This document shows, piece by piece, positions 8,010 through 16,339 of a DNA stretch of 64,000 nt (position 1 is the stretch's first letter; the number at the start of each line of letters is the position of its first letter). This stretch comes from Marinactinospora thermotolerans DSM 45154 (GTDB lineage Bacteria > Actinomycetota > Actinomycetes > Streptosporangiales > Streptosporangiaceae): the NCBI RefSeq assembly GCF_900167435.1, contig NZ_FUWS01000012.1:6323-70322 (forward strand). The letters are read 5' to 3'. A program made the position numbers and the translations under genes. The notes beneath the pieces were generated by a model. The model saw nothing but the letters and a program-made list of their open reading frames with translations. It ran no database searches and had not been told where the DNA came from.

Positions 8010-8801
8010 TTGTCCGAGTCAGACAGCGTCGTCTACGAGCTCTCGGAGGGCGTCGCCACCATCACCCTCAACCGGCCCGACGCGATGAACTCACTGACCG
8101 TCGAGGCCAAGGAGGCCCTGCTGGCCGCCGTGGAGCGGGCCCGCAACGACAACTCCGCGCGGGCGGTCGTCCTCACCGGGCGCGGCAAGGCGTTCTGCGC
8201 CGGCCAGGACCTGCGCGAGCACGCCGCCGTCCTGGGATCCGGCGAGGGACTGGGCGACACCGTGCGCAAGCACTACAACCCCATCGCGCTCGCGCTCGCG
8301 CGGATGCCCAAGCCCGTCATCGCCGCGGTCAACGGCGTGGCCGCCGGCGCCGGGGCCTCGCTGGCCTTCGCCTGCGACCTGCGCGTCGCCTCGGAGCGCG
8401 CGTCCTTCCTGATGGCGTTCGCCAACGTGGGCCTGGGGTCGGACTCCGGCGCCTCCTGGACGCTGCCCCGGCTGATCGGGCACGCCCGGGCCATGGAGAT
8501 GCTGCTCCTCGCCGAGCCGGTGAAGGCGGCCCGCGCGCTGGAGATCGGCCTGGTGAACCGGGTCGTCCCGGCGGACGAGCTGGCCGGGGCCACCGGTGAA
8601 CTCGCCCGGCGCCTGGCCTCGGGGCCGACCGTTGCCTACGCCGCGATCAAGGGCGAGCTCAACTTCGGCTCCGGACTGGACCTGGAGAACGCGCTGGAGA
8701 TGGAGGCGGCCCTCCAGGACCAGTGCGCGCAGACCGCCGACCACCTCAACGCCACCCTGGCCTTCGTCGACAAGCGTCAGCCCGAGTTCGAGGGGCGCTG
8801 A
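8010..8801 (+). CDS. Enoyl-CoA hydratase/isomerase family protein (PaaG-like)
   Basis: A 263-residue crotonase-fold enzyme. The CoA-binding/oxyanion motif AFCAGQDLRE lies near residue 55-65, and AAVNGVAAGAGASLAFACDL forms the second oxyanion loop near 105-125. The sequence GLGSDSGASWTLPRLIG carries Asp instead of the hydratase Glu pair, resembling PaaG-type isomerases (ring-1,2-epoxyphenylacetyl-CoA isomerase) more than classical hydratases. There are no other phenylacetate genes nearby, so the substrate is open. The start is TTG at 8010 with GGGAG upstream. It ends at a strong hairpin shared with the convergent gene. Confidence 0.85.
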   Translation: MSESDSVVYELSEGVATITLNRPDAMNSLTVEAKEALLAAVERARNDNSARAVVLTGRGKAFCAGQDLREHAAVLGSGEGLGDTVRKHYNPIALALARMPKPVIAAVNGVAAGAGASLAFACDLRVASERASFLMAFANVGLGSDSGASWTLPRLIGHARAMEMLLLAEPVKAARALEIGLVNRVVPADELAGATGELARRLASGPTVAYAAIKGELNFGSGLDLENALEMEAALQDQCAQTADHLNATLAFVDKRQPEFEGR

Positions 8802-8807
8802 CAGCGC

Positions 8808-8846
8808 CCCGCCGCCGCAACGGTCCGCGACCGGGGCGGCGGCGGG
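8808..8846. terminator. Bidirectional terminator hairpin
   Basis: CCCGCCGCCGC (8808-8818) pairs exactly with GCGGCGGCGGG (8836-8846) around a 17-nt loop. It fills the gap between two convergent genes. Confidence 0.75.
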
Positions 8847-9428
8847 TCAGCGGGTCATCGTCCCGGTCGAGGTCATGTGGCTGCCGCTGTGGGAGGACGC
8901 CCCCCACTCGGCCTCCAGCGTGCCCTCCTCGGCGCCCGGCCGCAGTTCGAGGGTGCCGGAGTCGATGCAGCGTTCGTCGCCGTCGTAGGTCTCGACGTAG
9001 TCGAAGACGATCCGGTCGTCCTCGCGCGCGGTCAGTTCGAGGCTGACGCGGCATCCCAACGACACGAACTGGCTGCTGCCGCGCTCGGCGCCGGCCTCCA
9101 GGTGCACGGTCGCCTCCCAGTCGGCGACGTGCGTCCCGTCCTGGTCGTGCTGCGACATCTCGCCGCTCCACTCGCCGGCGTAGGCCGCTGGGACACCGGT
9201 GGCGTCGTCGCCGCCCGAGGACAGGGCCCAGACCGTGACACCGCCGGCGGCGAGTAGCGCCGCGCCGGCCGCGACGCCCATGAGGAGCATGCTGCGACGG
9301 CGCCGTCCCGCGTGCCGGGTGGAACGGGGCGGCGGCCACAGCGACATCTGTCGGATGGGAGAGGCCGCGTCGGGGGTCGCGGCGCCGGGGGCCGCCGGGT
9401 CTTCGGGGCGCGTCGGCACGGCGCTCAC
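8847..9428 (-). CDS. Membrane-anchored extracytoplasmic protein, unknown function
   Basis: A 193-residue protein from GTG 9428: a Pro/Ala-rich head, an Arg-rich positive patch (RRRRS), one hydrophobic helix (LLMGVAAGAALLAAGGVTVWAL, about residues 58-80), then an outside domain of about 110 residues with AGEWSGEM, two Cys (likely a disulfide) and a repeated GTL/STGTM pattern. This resembles small lipocalin-like or WSGT-type secreted proteins, but I cannot name a family. The open frame continues upstream to 10127, but that part overlaps the SRPBCC gene and is not coding. The GTG overlaps the stop of a short upstream ORF (9425-9520) that has a better ribosome binding site, so the true N-terminus may lie there after a frameshift. 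Confidence 0.65.
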   Translation of the reverse strand: MSAVPTRPEDPAAPGAATPDAASPIRQMSLWPPPRSTRHAGRRRRSMLLMGVAAGAALLAAGGVTVWALSSGGDDATGVPAAYAGEWSGEMSQHDQDGTHVADWEATVHLEAGAERGSSQFVSLGCRVSLELTAREDDRIVFDYVETYDGDERCIDSGTLELRPGAEEGTLEAEWGASSHSGSHMTSTGTMTR

Positions 9429-9520
9429 CGGTTCTTCCCCGAGCGGCGCGGCGCGGACCGGTCGTGGCCGGCTCGGACGAGGGGTCCCGCCCACACGGCA
9501 GCCTGATCCGGGTAGGTCAT
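9425..9520 (-). CDS. Short upstream ORF, possible frameshifted N-terminus
   Basis: A 31-codon ORF starts ATG at 9520 behind TTGGAGGAAGCG, the strongest ribosome binding site in this stretch, and begins MTYPDQAAVWAG. Its TGA overlaps the GTG of the membrane protein (GTGA). It is either a coupled leader peptide or the real N-terminus of that protein separated by a frameshift. A start MTYPDQ followed by a Pro-rich stretch is common in actinobacterial membrane proteins, which slightly favours the second view. Confidence 0.4.
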   Translation of the reverse strand: MTYPDQAAVWAGPLVRAGHDRSAPRRSGKNR

Positions 9521-9715
9521 CGCTTCCTCCAATACGAGCGGACGCAGGGGACCGCTCGCGGGTACAGCGAAAGAGGATAAGCCACCAGGACTTTCCCAAA
9601 GGTACCGTCACGAGTGACGAAGGACACAACGAGCCCGCGATCGTCGGCGGGGCGGGGCGGCCACGCCGGGTGTGCGATGGGCGACCCCGGGCGGGAAACA
9701 GTGGCGCGGGAGAGC

Positions 9716-10162
9716 CTACCCGGCCAGCCGGCCCAGTCGGCGCAGGGAACGGCGCAGCAGCACGCTCACCGGGATGCGGACCAGCGGCCAGCCCAGCCGG
9801 CCGAGCGCCCCCAGCGGGAGTTCCAGCCACTCGACCCACACCACCCGGCTGCGCCCGTCGGGCAGCGGGAGGACGTCGAACCGGCCGCGGCCCCGGACCA
9901 GGCCGCCGAGATGGCGGACCTCGCAGCGGCCCGCGGATTCGCGGGTGGCGGGGACCCACGCGGTGATCTCCATGTGGTCGGTGAAGCCCACCGGCCCCAC
10001 GCCGGTGAACGCCTCGACCCGGGCGCCCACCCCCTGACCGCCCCGGGCGCGGGTGCGGTACATCCAGCGTTCGTGCAGCCGCCAGTCGACCAGGGTGCGC
10101 CAGACCCGGTCGGCCGGGGCCGGGCACACCTGGGACACGGCGACGCCCTGCACCGGGCTCAC
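9716..10162 (-). CDS. SRPBCC (polyketide cyclase/START-like) family protein
   Basis: A 148-residue protein with the START/SRPBCC pattern: CPAPADRVWRTLVDWRLHERWM at the N-terminus, a central beta sheet, and a C-terminal helix. Such proteins bind hydrophobic ligands in a cavity; the ligand cannot be inferred. GTG at 10162 overlaps the stop of the DivIVA-like gene (GTGA), so the two form a coupled pair. Confidence 0.78.
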   Translation of the reverse strand: MSPVQGVAVSQVCPAPADRVWRTLVDWRLHERWMYRTRARGGQGVGARVEAFTGVGPVGFTDHMEITAWVPATRESAGRCEVRHLGGLVRGRGRFDVLPLPDGRSRVVWVEWLELPLGALGRLGWPLVRIPVSVLLRRSLRRLGRLAG

Positions 10163-10611
10163 GCCTCGTCGCCCGCGCCGGAGTCGCGGGGGGCCTCGTG
10201 CCGTCCGGCGCTCACCGGCAGGGAGGCCGACTCGTCATCGGCGTCGCCGTCGCGCGGCGGCGCCGGCTCCTCCGAGCGGGGGTACAGCACGCGGGGGCCG
10301 GCCGGCTTGGCGGACAGCTCGGCGACGCGCTCCTCCAGCTCCGCGATGCGGGTGTCGCGCTCCCCCAGCGCGACGGCGACCCGGCGCAGCACCTCGTCGA
10401 CACCGCGCACGTGGTAGCCCCACAGCGCCAACGGCAACCGCACCCGGCCGACGTCGGCCCCGGTCACCGGCCGATCCACGGGCAGCTCCAACGGCGGATG
10501 GTCGGCCTCGAAGCGGGCCAGCCGGCCGCCTCCGCCCATGACCACGAGCGCCACCCCGGCGAGGACGGCGACGGCGGCCAACGCGATCAGGATCAGGATG
10601 GCTAGGTTCAC
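10159..10611 (-). CDS. DivIVA-domain-like membrane protein
   Basis: A 150-residue protein: an N-terminal membrane helix (NLAILILIALAAVAVLAGVALVVM, residues 2-25), then a short DivIVA-type motif (RLPLALWGYHVRGVDEVLRRVA, about residues 65-86) and a coiled-coil stretch (ERDTRIAELEERVAEL). The C-terminus is acidic and disordered. Proteins like this sit at the pole or septum through the coiled coil; here the membrane helix would anchor it. The start at GTG 10611 has GGAG just upstream; the longer frame to 10629 lacks this. It is coupled to the SRPBCC gene. Confidence 0.75.
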   Translation of the reverse strand: MNLAILILIALAAVAVLAGVALVVMGGGGRLARFEADHPPLELPVDRPVTGADVGRVRLPLALWGYHVRGVDEVLRRVAVALGERDTRIAELEERVAELSAKPAGPRVLYPRSEEPAPPRDGDADDESASLPVSAGRHEAPRDSGAGDEA

Positions 10612-10690
10612 GCTCCGATCGTGCCACATCGGCCGCCGCTCGGGGCAAGGACCGCACCGCGCGCCCCACCGGCCATGCGAGACTCGACGG

Positions 10691-11020
10691 GTGCGCGAGG
10701 CAACAGGATTCAGCGTGGTTCCGCCGGACGCGACGGTCGACGGCGCGGTCGACGCCGGATACCGGCCGACGGTGGCGCGCGTGCGCGAACTCGCCGCCGG
10801 CGACCGGCCGGTGCTCGTCCGCTGCGCTCCCCCCGGCGAGGCCGGCCCCGGCCGCGAGCCGGGACCGGCCGAGACGATCGCCGCGGTGGTGGTCTACGCC
10901 TGGTCGGGCGCGCGGGTGTTCGCCACCGGCCACCCCCGGGAGGTCGGCCAGGCCCTGGACATGGTGGCCTCGATCAGCGGCGTGCGACCCCCCGCCGTGG
11001 CGCGCCGGGGACTGGTGTGA
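10691..11020 (+). CDS. Small protein resembling the C-terminal tail of dihydropteroate synthase
   Basis: A 109-residue protein from GTG 10691. Its end (ARVFATGHPREVGQALDMVA followed by SISGVRPPAVARRGL) resembles the last strand and helix of actinobacterial dihydropteroate synthases (FolP), where an R-x-H signature and an ALDMVASI-x-G-x-RPPA-x-x-RGL tail are typical. The pterin- and PABA-binding N-terminal parts are absent, so it is unlikely to make dihydropteroate. It could be a relic or a repurposed FolP paralogue end. It ends 4 bp from the convergent LOG gene. Confidence 0.6.
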   Translation: MREATGFSVVPPDATVDGAVDAGYRPTVARVRELAAGDRPVLVRCAPPGEAGPGREPGPAETIAAVVVYAWSGARVFATGHPREVGQALDMVASISGVRPPAVARRGLV

Positions 11021-11024
11021 CCCC

Positions 11025-11846
11025 TCAGGTGCCGTTGCCGGCCTGCTGGGCGTCCTGCACCTCGTGAGCGGTCTCCTCGACCTGCTCCGCCTCGAACCGG
11101 CGCCGCTCCAGGTCGACGTGGGCCTTGCGGATGGTCTCGACGACCTCGTCGGCGTCGTCGGTGAGGTACATCAGGTCCGGGTCCGAGGGCGAGATGACCC
11201 CCTCGTCCAGCAACCGGCCGCGGATCCACTCGACCAGGCCGCCCCAGAACTCCGTTCCGACCAGTACGACGGGGAAGCGGGTGACCTTACCGGTCTGCAC
11301 CAGCGTGATGGCCTCGAACAGCTCGTCGAGGGTGCCGAACCCGCCGGGCAGCACCACGAACGCCTGGGAGTACTTCACGAACATCGTCTTGCGGACGAAG
11401 AAGTACCGGAACGTCACGCCCATGTCGATGTGCTCGTTGAGCGACTGCTCGAAGGGCAGCTCGATGCCCAGGCCGATCGAGGGGCCGCCGGCCGCCTTGG
11501 CGCCCTTGTTCGCGGCCTCCATCATGCCGGGGCCGCCGCCGGTGATGACGGTGTACCCGGCCTCGGCGAGCTTGGCGCCGATGCGCTCGCCCAGCGCGTA
11601 GTAGGGACTGTCCGGCTTGATCCGGGCGGAGCCGAAGACGCTGACGGCCTGACCGACCTCCGACAACAGGCCGAAACCCTCGACGAACTCCGACTGGATG
11701 CGCATGACCCGCCACGGGTCGGTGTGGACCCAGTCGCTGGGGCCGCGTCGATCGAGAAGGCGCTGGTCGGTGGTGGTCTCGGGGATGGCCTGCCCGCGGT
11801 AGGTCAGGGGGCCCGCCCGCCGGACGTTGGATCGAGATTCCGTCAT
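11025..11846 (-). CDS. LOG family Rossmann-fold protein (TIGR00730)
   Basis: A 273-residue protein with the two LOG signatures: GGGPGMMEAANKGA (nucleotide binding) and PGGFGTLDELFE. Members hydrolyse nucleoside 5'-monophosphates at the N-glycosidic bond (cytokinin-activating type); the bacterial role is often nucleotide salvage. Length is at the longer end, with an N-terminal extension of about 40 residues. It is convergent with the small FolP-like gene. Confidence 0.88.
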   Translation of the reverse strand: MTESRSNVRRAGPLTYRGQAIPETTTDQRLLDRRGPSDWVHTDPWRVMRIQSEFVEGFGLLSEVGQAVSVFGSARIKPDSPYYALGERIGAKLAEAGYTVITGGGPGMMEAANKGAKAAGGPSIGLGIELPFEQSLNEHIDMGVTFRYFFVRKTMFVKYSQAFVVLPGGFGTLDELFEAITLVQTGKVTRFPVVLVGTEFWGGLVEWIRGRLLDEGVISPSDPDLMYLTDDADEVVETIRKAHVDLERRRFEAEQVEETAHEVQDAQQAGNGT

Positions 11847-11945
11847 GGCGTAACGCTACCCGTTCCGCCCCCACCTCCACTGGCGTGTTGATCACCCTGG
11901 TGTGACGTGGTGGGGAACGCTTGATGACGTCGACGCGCCGCGCGC

Positions 11946-13016
11946 TCAGACCGTCCCGGCCCCGCTCAGCCAGGCGACCATGCGGCGCTCGGCCTCGACG
12001 ACGGCCGCCAGCTCGACCCACTCGTCCCTGGTGTGGGCGAGGGTCGGCTCCCCCGGACCGTAGTTGACCGCGGGGACGCCCAGCTCCGACATCCGGGCGA
12101 CGTCGGTCCAGCCGAGCTTGGCCCGCGCCTGCCCGGAGCCGACCTTCTCGACGAAGGCCGCCGCGGCCGGGTGGTCCAGGCCGGGACGGGCGGGCGGGGC
12201 GGCGTCGGTGACCCTGACCTCGAAGCCGTCGAACACCTCGCGCAGGTGCGCCTCGGCGTCGGCGACGCTCAGGTCGGGGGCGAAGCGGTAGTTGACGGTG
12301 ACGACGCACTCGTCGGGGATGACGTTGCCGGCCACGCCCCCCGAGACGAAGACGGCGTTGAGGCCCTCGTGGAAACGGAGCCCCTCGACCTCCGGCCGGC
12401 GCGGCTCATAGGCGCGCAACACGTCGAGGATGCGTCCGGCCTCGTGGATGGCGTTGCGCCCCATCCAGGAGCGGGCGCTGTGCGCGCGTTCGCCGCGCGC
12501 GACCACCTCGACGCGCATGGTGCCCTGGCAGCCGCCCTCGATCACGCCGCCGGTGGGCTCCATGAGGACCGCGAAATCGCCGGACAGCCACTCGGGCGAG
12601 GTGAGGGAGAGCCGGCGCAGCCCGTTGCGCTCGGCGTCGACCTCCTCGCAGTCGTAGAAGACGTAGGTGACGTCGTGGACCGGCTCGGTCACCGTGGCGG
12701 CCAGCTTGAGCTGCACGGCGACACCGCTCTTCATGTCGGAGGTGCCGCAGCCGTAGAGACGGCCGTCGACGACCTTCGAGGGGACGTTGCCCACGATCGG
12801 CACGGTGTCGATGTGCCCGGCGAGGACCACCCGCTGGGGACGGCCCAGCTCCGTGCGCGCCACGATGGCGTCGCCGTCGCGGTGGACCCGCAGGTGCGGC
12901 AGGGCGCGCAGCTCCGTCTCGATCGCGTCGGCGAGGACGCGCTCGCCCCCACTGACCGACTCGATGTCGACGAGGCGGGCGGTCAGGTCACGGACGTCGG
13001 CGGTGAGATCGAGCAT
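11946..13016 (-). CDS. dapE: Succinyl-diaminopimelate desuccinylase
   Basis: A 356-residue M20-family zinc hydrolase that removes succinate from N-succinyl-LL-diaminopimelate on the way to lysine and meso-DAP. Metal-binding motifs are in order: GHIDTVP near residue 67, GTSDMKSG near 92 and DCEEVDAERNGL near 124 with the catalytic Glu pair. Length agrees with actinobacterial DapE. It lies next to dapD, separated by a hairpin, and dapC follows 3 kb away, so most of the succinylase branch is clustered. Confidence 0.92.
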   Translation of the reverse strand: MLDLTADVRDLTARLVDIESVSGGERVLADAIETELRALPHLRVHRDGDAIVARTELGRPQRVVLAGHIDTVPIVGNVPSKVVDGRLYGCGTSDMKSGVAVQLKLAATVTEPVHDVTYVFYDCEEVDAERNGLRRLSLTSPEWLSGDFAVLMEPTGGVIEGGCQGTMRVEVVARGERAHSARSWMGRNAIHEAGRILDVLRAYEPRRPEVEGLRFHEGLNAVFVSGGVAGNVIPDECVVTVNYRFAPDLSVADAEAHLREVFDGFEVRVTDAAPPARPGLDHPAAAAFVEKVGSGQARAKLGWTDVARMSELGVPAVNYGPGEPTLAHTRDEWVELAAVVEAERRMVAWLSGAGTV

Positions 13017-13040
13017 GGCGCGCTTTCGAGGTCGGGGACG

Positions 13041-13070
13041 TTCCCCGCCCGGCGGCGTGCCGGGCGGGAA
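13041..13070. terminator. Hairpin between dapD and dapE
   Basis: TTCCCCGCCCGGC (13041-13053) and GCCGGGCGGGAA (13059-13070) pair with one bulged C. It lies just past the dapD stop, in its direction of transcription, and probably ends or attenuates dapD before dapE. Confidence 0.6.
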
Positions 13071-13091
13071 GCGGACGGGACGGAAGGGACC

Positions 13092-13928
13092 CTAGGCGTT
13101 GACGCCGTGCTCGCGCAGCAGGTCGTTCAACGCCAGCTTGTCGTGCTCCTGCCCCTCCTCCAGGCGCTTGAGCACCAGCAGGCAGGGCATGGCGAAGTCG
13201 CCGCCGGGGAAGCTCTTGACCCGGTTGGCGGTGACGCACACCGACCAGGCCGGGGCCTCGCCCCGGGGCAGCTCCTCGCCGGTCTCGGCGTCGAAGACCC
13301 GGGTCGAGGAGGTCAGCAGGGTGCCGGCGCCGAGCTTGGCGCCACGGCGCACCCGGGCGCCCTCGACGACCATGCTGCGCGAGCCGATGAAGGCGTCGTC
13401 CTCGACGATGACCGGGGACGCCTGCGGCGGCTCCAGGACGCCGCCCAGACCGACGCCACCGGACAGGTGGACGTTCTCGCCGACCTGCGCGCAGGAGCCG
13501 ACGGTCGCCCAGGTGTCGACCATCGTGCCGGAGCCCACGTAGGCGCCGAAGTTGGTGAACGACGGCATCAGCACGACGCCCGGCGCGAGGTAGGCGCCCC
13601 AACGGGCGATCGCCCCGGGGACGACGCGCACGCCGTCGAAGCGCTTCTTCAGCGGGATGCGGTCGTGGTGGTAGAAGTCACCGACCTTCGACTCCTCCAT
13701 GCCGAGCACGCGGAAGCTGAGCAGGATCGCCCGCTTGGCGCGCTCGTCGACGACGACCTCGTCCGTCGCGGCGTCGACGAAGGCCACGCGGGCCTTGCCG
13801 GCGTCGAGTTCGTCGACCGCGCCGACGATGACGTCGCGGGCCTCGGTGTGGTCGGGAGTGAGCTCGGAACGGCGCTCCCAGAGTTCGTCGACGGCCTCGG
13901 GGAGCGGACTGGTGAACGAGGTGGTCAT
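13092..13928 (-). CDS. dapD: Tetrahydrodipicolinate N-succinyltransferase
   Basis: A 278-residue acyltransferase that adds succinate from succinyl-CoA to tetrahydrodipicolinate. The middle and C-terminal parts are a left-handed beta-helix with hexapeptide repeats (GTMVDTWATVGSCAQVGENV, SGGVGLGGVLEP, VIVEDDAFIGSRSMVVEGA). The start ATG 13928 (MTTSFTSPLPEAVDELWERR) is preferred; an in-frame start 19 codons upstream adds residues with no family likeness. It is in line with dapE on the same strand. Confidence 0.9.
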   Translation of the reverse strand: MTTSFTSPLPEAVDELWERRSELTPDHTEARDVIVGAVDELDAGKARVAFVDAATDEVVVDERAKRAILLSFRVLGMEESKVGDFYHHDRIPLKKRFDGVRVVPGAIARWGAYLAPGVVLMPSFTNFGAYVGSGTMVDTWATVGSCAQVGENVHLSGGVGLGGVLEPPQASPVIVEDDAFIGSRSMVVEGARVRRGAKLGAGTLLTSSTRVFDAETGEELPRGEAPAWSVCVTANRVKSFPGGDFAMPCLLVLKRLEEGQEHDKLALNDLLREHGVNA

Positions 13929-14145
13929 GGCTGTGGAGCCTACCGTTTCCCGTCCCTCGGCCACGAACGGCCCGCCCGCGGCCACGGGGACACCCGGCGG
14001 GCGCCACCACGACGCTCCTCCTCCGAGCGCCTACTATCGGTACCGGTCTCCCGGCCCCACCGGTCCCGCTGCCCAGCGCCGGCACCGTCCATGACACGGC
14101 CGGGAAACACCACCCACCCTGTACGCCGAGGCGGGACACGGCCGC

Positions 14146-15042
14146 ATGCCGTCCGTGATCGCGCCCCACGAACCATTTGGTCTACGTGTGCCTAGCAAGC
14201 GTCGAAGAATCTCCGCGTTCTTCAAGATCCTCATCGTGCTGACGGTGGTCTGCGGCGCGCTCGTCGCCGGTGGGTACTACCTCATGCACTCGATCCGACC
14301 GATCGAGCTGACACCCCCCGAGCCCGTCGCGGCCTGCACCGTCACCGCCCGCGACGACATGGACGAACTCGAACCGGAGCAGGCCGCCAACGCCGCCACG
14401 ATCGGCGGCGTGGCCTTCAGCCGGAACCTGCCCGAACACGCCGTCGTCATCGCCTACGCGACGGTGTGGCAGGAGACGAAGTTCTACAACATCGCGCACG
14501 GCGACCGGGACTCCCTCGGCCTGTTCCAGCAGCGCCCGTCGATGGAATGGGGTGACCCCGAGCAGATCATCGACCCCGTCTACGCCAGCGGCGAGTTCTA
14601 CGACGCGCTGGCCGAGATCCCCGACTACCAGGACATGCCGGTCTACGAGGCGGCCCAGGCGGTGCAGCGCAGCGCCGACGGCTTCGCCTACGACCAGCAC
14701 GAGGAGCGGTCCCGCACCATGGCCGCGGCCTTCAGCGGTTCCGAGGGGCCCGCGGTGAGCTGCCGCTTCGAGGCGGAGGAGGCCGCCGAGACGGACGTGG
14801 CGGCGGCCGAGCAGGAGATGGAGCGCGTGTTCGGCGTGGCACCGGGCTCGCTTCCGGTCGCCTCGCCCCCGCAGACCGGCGACCTGGGCTGGGCGATGGC
14901 GATCTGGGCCGTCACCCACGCCCAGGAGTACGGCCTGTCCTCGGTCACCTACGACGGCATGCGCTGGCGGGCAGCCGAGGGCCAGGAGGGGTGGGTCAAG
15001 GTGTCCGACGCCTCTCCCGAAGGCCAGATCGTCCTGGGCTGA
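14146..15042 (+). CDS. Membrane protein with lysozyme/transglycosylase-like domain
   Basis: A 298-residue protein: basic N-terminus (PSKRRRISAFFK), one membrane helix (about residues 28-48), then an extracytoplasmic domain. The segment ATVWQETKFYNIAHGDRDSLG followed by LFQQRPSMEWG looks like the Glu-containing active-site region of transglycosylase/goose-lysozyme-like folds; the E of QETKF is the likely acid. Homologues are often labelled heavy-metal transporter, for which I see no support. It lies inside the dap cluster, which fits a wall-related role but does not prove it. ATG 14146 or GTG 14188 could be the start. Confidence 0.65.
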   Translation: MPSVIAPHEPFGLRVPSKRRRISAFFKILIVLTVVCGALVAGGYYLMHSIRPIELTPPEPVAACTVTARDDMDELEPEQAANAATIGGVAFSRNLPEHAVVIAYATVWQETKFYNIAHGDRDSLGLFQQRPSMEWGDPEQIIDPVYASGEFYDALAEIPDYQDMPVYEAAQAVQRSADGFAYDQHEERSRTMAAAFSGSEGPAVSCRFEAEEAAETDVAAAEQEMERVFGVAPGSLPVASPPQTGDLGWAMAIWAVTHAQEYGLSSVTYDGMRWRAAEGQEGWVKVSDASPEGQIVLG

Positions 15043-15048
15043 ACGAGC

Positions 15049-15082
15049 GGGGCGCGGCTCCCCCGGTGGGGGGCCGCGCCCC
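15049..15082. terminator. Bidirectional terminator hairpin
   Basis: GGGGCGCGG (15049-15057) pairs with CCGCGCCCC (15074-15082); the inner CCCCC/GGGGG continues the stem to a 3-4 nt loop. It lies between the convergent 14146 gene and dapC. Confidence 0.75.
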
Positions 15083-15102
15083 GGACGCCGTCACGGGCCG
15101 GT

Positions 15103-16221
15103 TCAGCCGGCCACGGCCTCCAGCCGCTTGACCGCGGCCGCGACCCGCTCGTCGGAGGCGGTGAACGCCACGCGCACGTGGCCGGCCCCCGAAGGCCCGT
15201 AGAACTCGCCGGGGGCGACCAGGATGCCGTGCTCGGCGAGCAGCCGAACGGCCGACCAGGCGTCGTGGCCGGGGAGGGACGCCCACAGGTACAGCCCCGC
15301 CTCGGAGTGGGTGATGCGCCATCCCGCCCGCTCCAGCGCCCCGCGCAGCAGTTCGCGGCGCACCCGGTAGCGCTCCTTCTGCTCGTCGGCGTGGGAGTCG
15401 TCGTCCAACGCCGCGACCATCGCCGCCTGCACCGGCGCCGCGACGATCATCCCGGCGTGCTTGCGCACCTCCAGCAGCTCGGTGACGAGCGCGGGATCAC
15501 CGGCGAGGAAGGCCGCCCGGTAGCCGGCCAGGTTGGAGCGCTTGGACAGCGAGTGGACCGCCAGCAGCCCCTCGTGGGAGCCACCGCAGACATCGGGGTG
15601 CAGGATCGACACGGGGCGGACACCGTCCCAGCCGAGGTCGATGTAGCACTCGTCGGAGGCGACCACGGCGCCGCGTTCGCGCGCCCACGCCACCACCTTG
15701 CGCAGGTGCTCGACCGGCAGCACCCGGCCGGTGGGGTTGGCCGGCGAGTTGATCCACACCAGCGGCACACGGGCCGGGCCGAGCGCGGTCAGCCCGTCGG
15801 AGGCCACGGGGGTGGCCCCCGCCAGCCGGATCCCCACGTCATAGGTGGGGTAGGCGAGCTCGGGGTGGACGACGGTGTCGCCCGGTCCCACCCCCAGCAG
15901 GGTCGGCAGCCAGGCGACGAGCTCCTTGGAGCCGATGGTGGGCAGCGTGGCGGCCGGGTCGATGACGGCCCCGTGGCGCCGTCCCAGCCAGTCCGCGATC
16001 GACTCGCGCAGCCGGGGCGTCCCGTAGGTCGCCGGGTACCCCGGCGCGTCGGCCGCCTCGCCCAGCGCCCGCTGGATCACCTCGGGGACCGGGTCGACGG
16101 GGGTTCCCACCGACAGGTCGACGATGCCGTCCGGATGCGCCGCGGCGACCTTCTTCGCGGGGGCCAACCGGTCCCAGGGAAAGGTCGGCAACCGGTCCAC
16201 CACACGCCGTCGTTCGGCCAT
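15103..16221 (-). CDS. dapC: Succinyldiaminopimelate transaminase
   Basis: A 372-residue class I/II aminotransferase using PLP. The Schiff-base lysine is in LSKRSNLAGYRAAFL (about residue 228), with NSPANPTGRVL and SDECYIDL as further cofactor contacts and a C-terminal VRVAFT arginine that binds the substrate carboxylate. Actinobacterial DapC is typically encoded next to fdxA, exactly as here, which supports the assignment over a generic aminotransferase. Confidence 0.9.
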   Translation of the reverse strand: MAERRRVVDRLPTFPWDRLAPAKKVAAAHPDGIVDLSVGTPVDPVPEVIQRALGEAADAPGYPATYGTPRLRESIADWLGRRHGAVIDPAATLPTIGSKELVAWLPTLLGVGPGDTVVHPELAYPTYDVGIRLAGATPVASDGLTALGPARVPLVWINSPANPTGRVLPVEHLRKVVAWARERGAVVASDECYIDLGWDGVRPVSILHPDVCGGSHEGLLAVHSLSKRSNLAGYRAAFLAGDPALVTELLEVRKHAGMIVAAPVQAAMVAALDDDSHADEQKERYRVRRELLRGALERAGWRITHSEAGLYLWASLPGHDAWSAVRLLAEHGILVAPGEFYGPSGAGHVRVAFTASDERVAAAVKRLEAVAG

Positions 16222-16253
16222 TGTTCACGTCCTCGCTCACCTGCGGAAAAACC

Positions 16254-16283
16254 GTCGCGCCGCCCCATCAGGGACGGCGCGAC
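16254..16283 (-). terminator. Rho-independent terminator of fdxA
   Basis: GTCGCGCCG (16254-16262) pairs with CGGCGCGAC (16275-16283) around a 12-nt loop. On the minus strand the stem is followed by a run of five T, the classical intrinsic form. It lies downstream of fdxA and upstream of dapC, so the two are probably separate transcripts. Confidence 0.75.
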
Positions 16284-16339
16284 ACCATGATCGCGCGCGG
16301 CCGTGCCGCGCGGCGGCACGGCGGTCCCGCGCGTCTCGC

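Noticed and set aside
12033-14195. An open frame of 720 codons on the plus strand
   Set aside because: It is antisense to dapE and dapD, which are well supported; no ribosome binding site and no family likeness.
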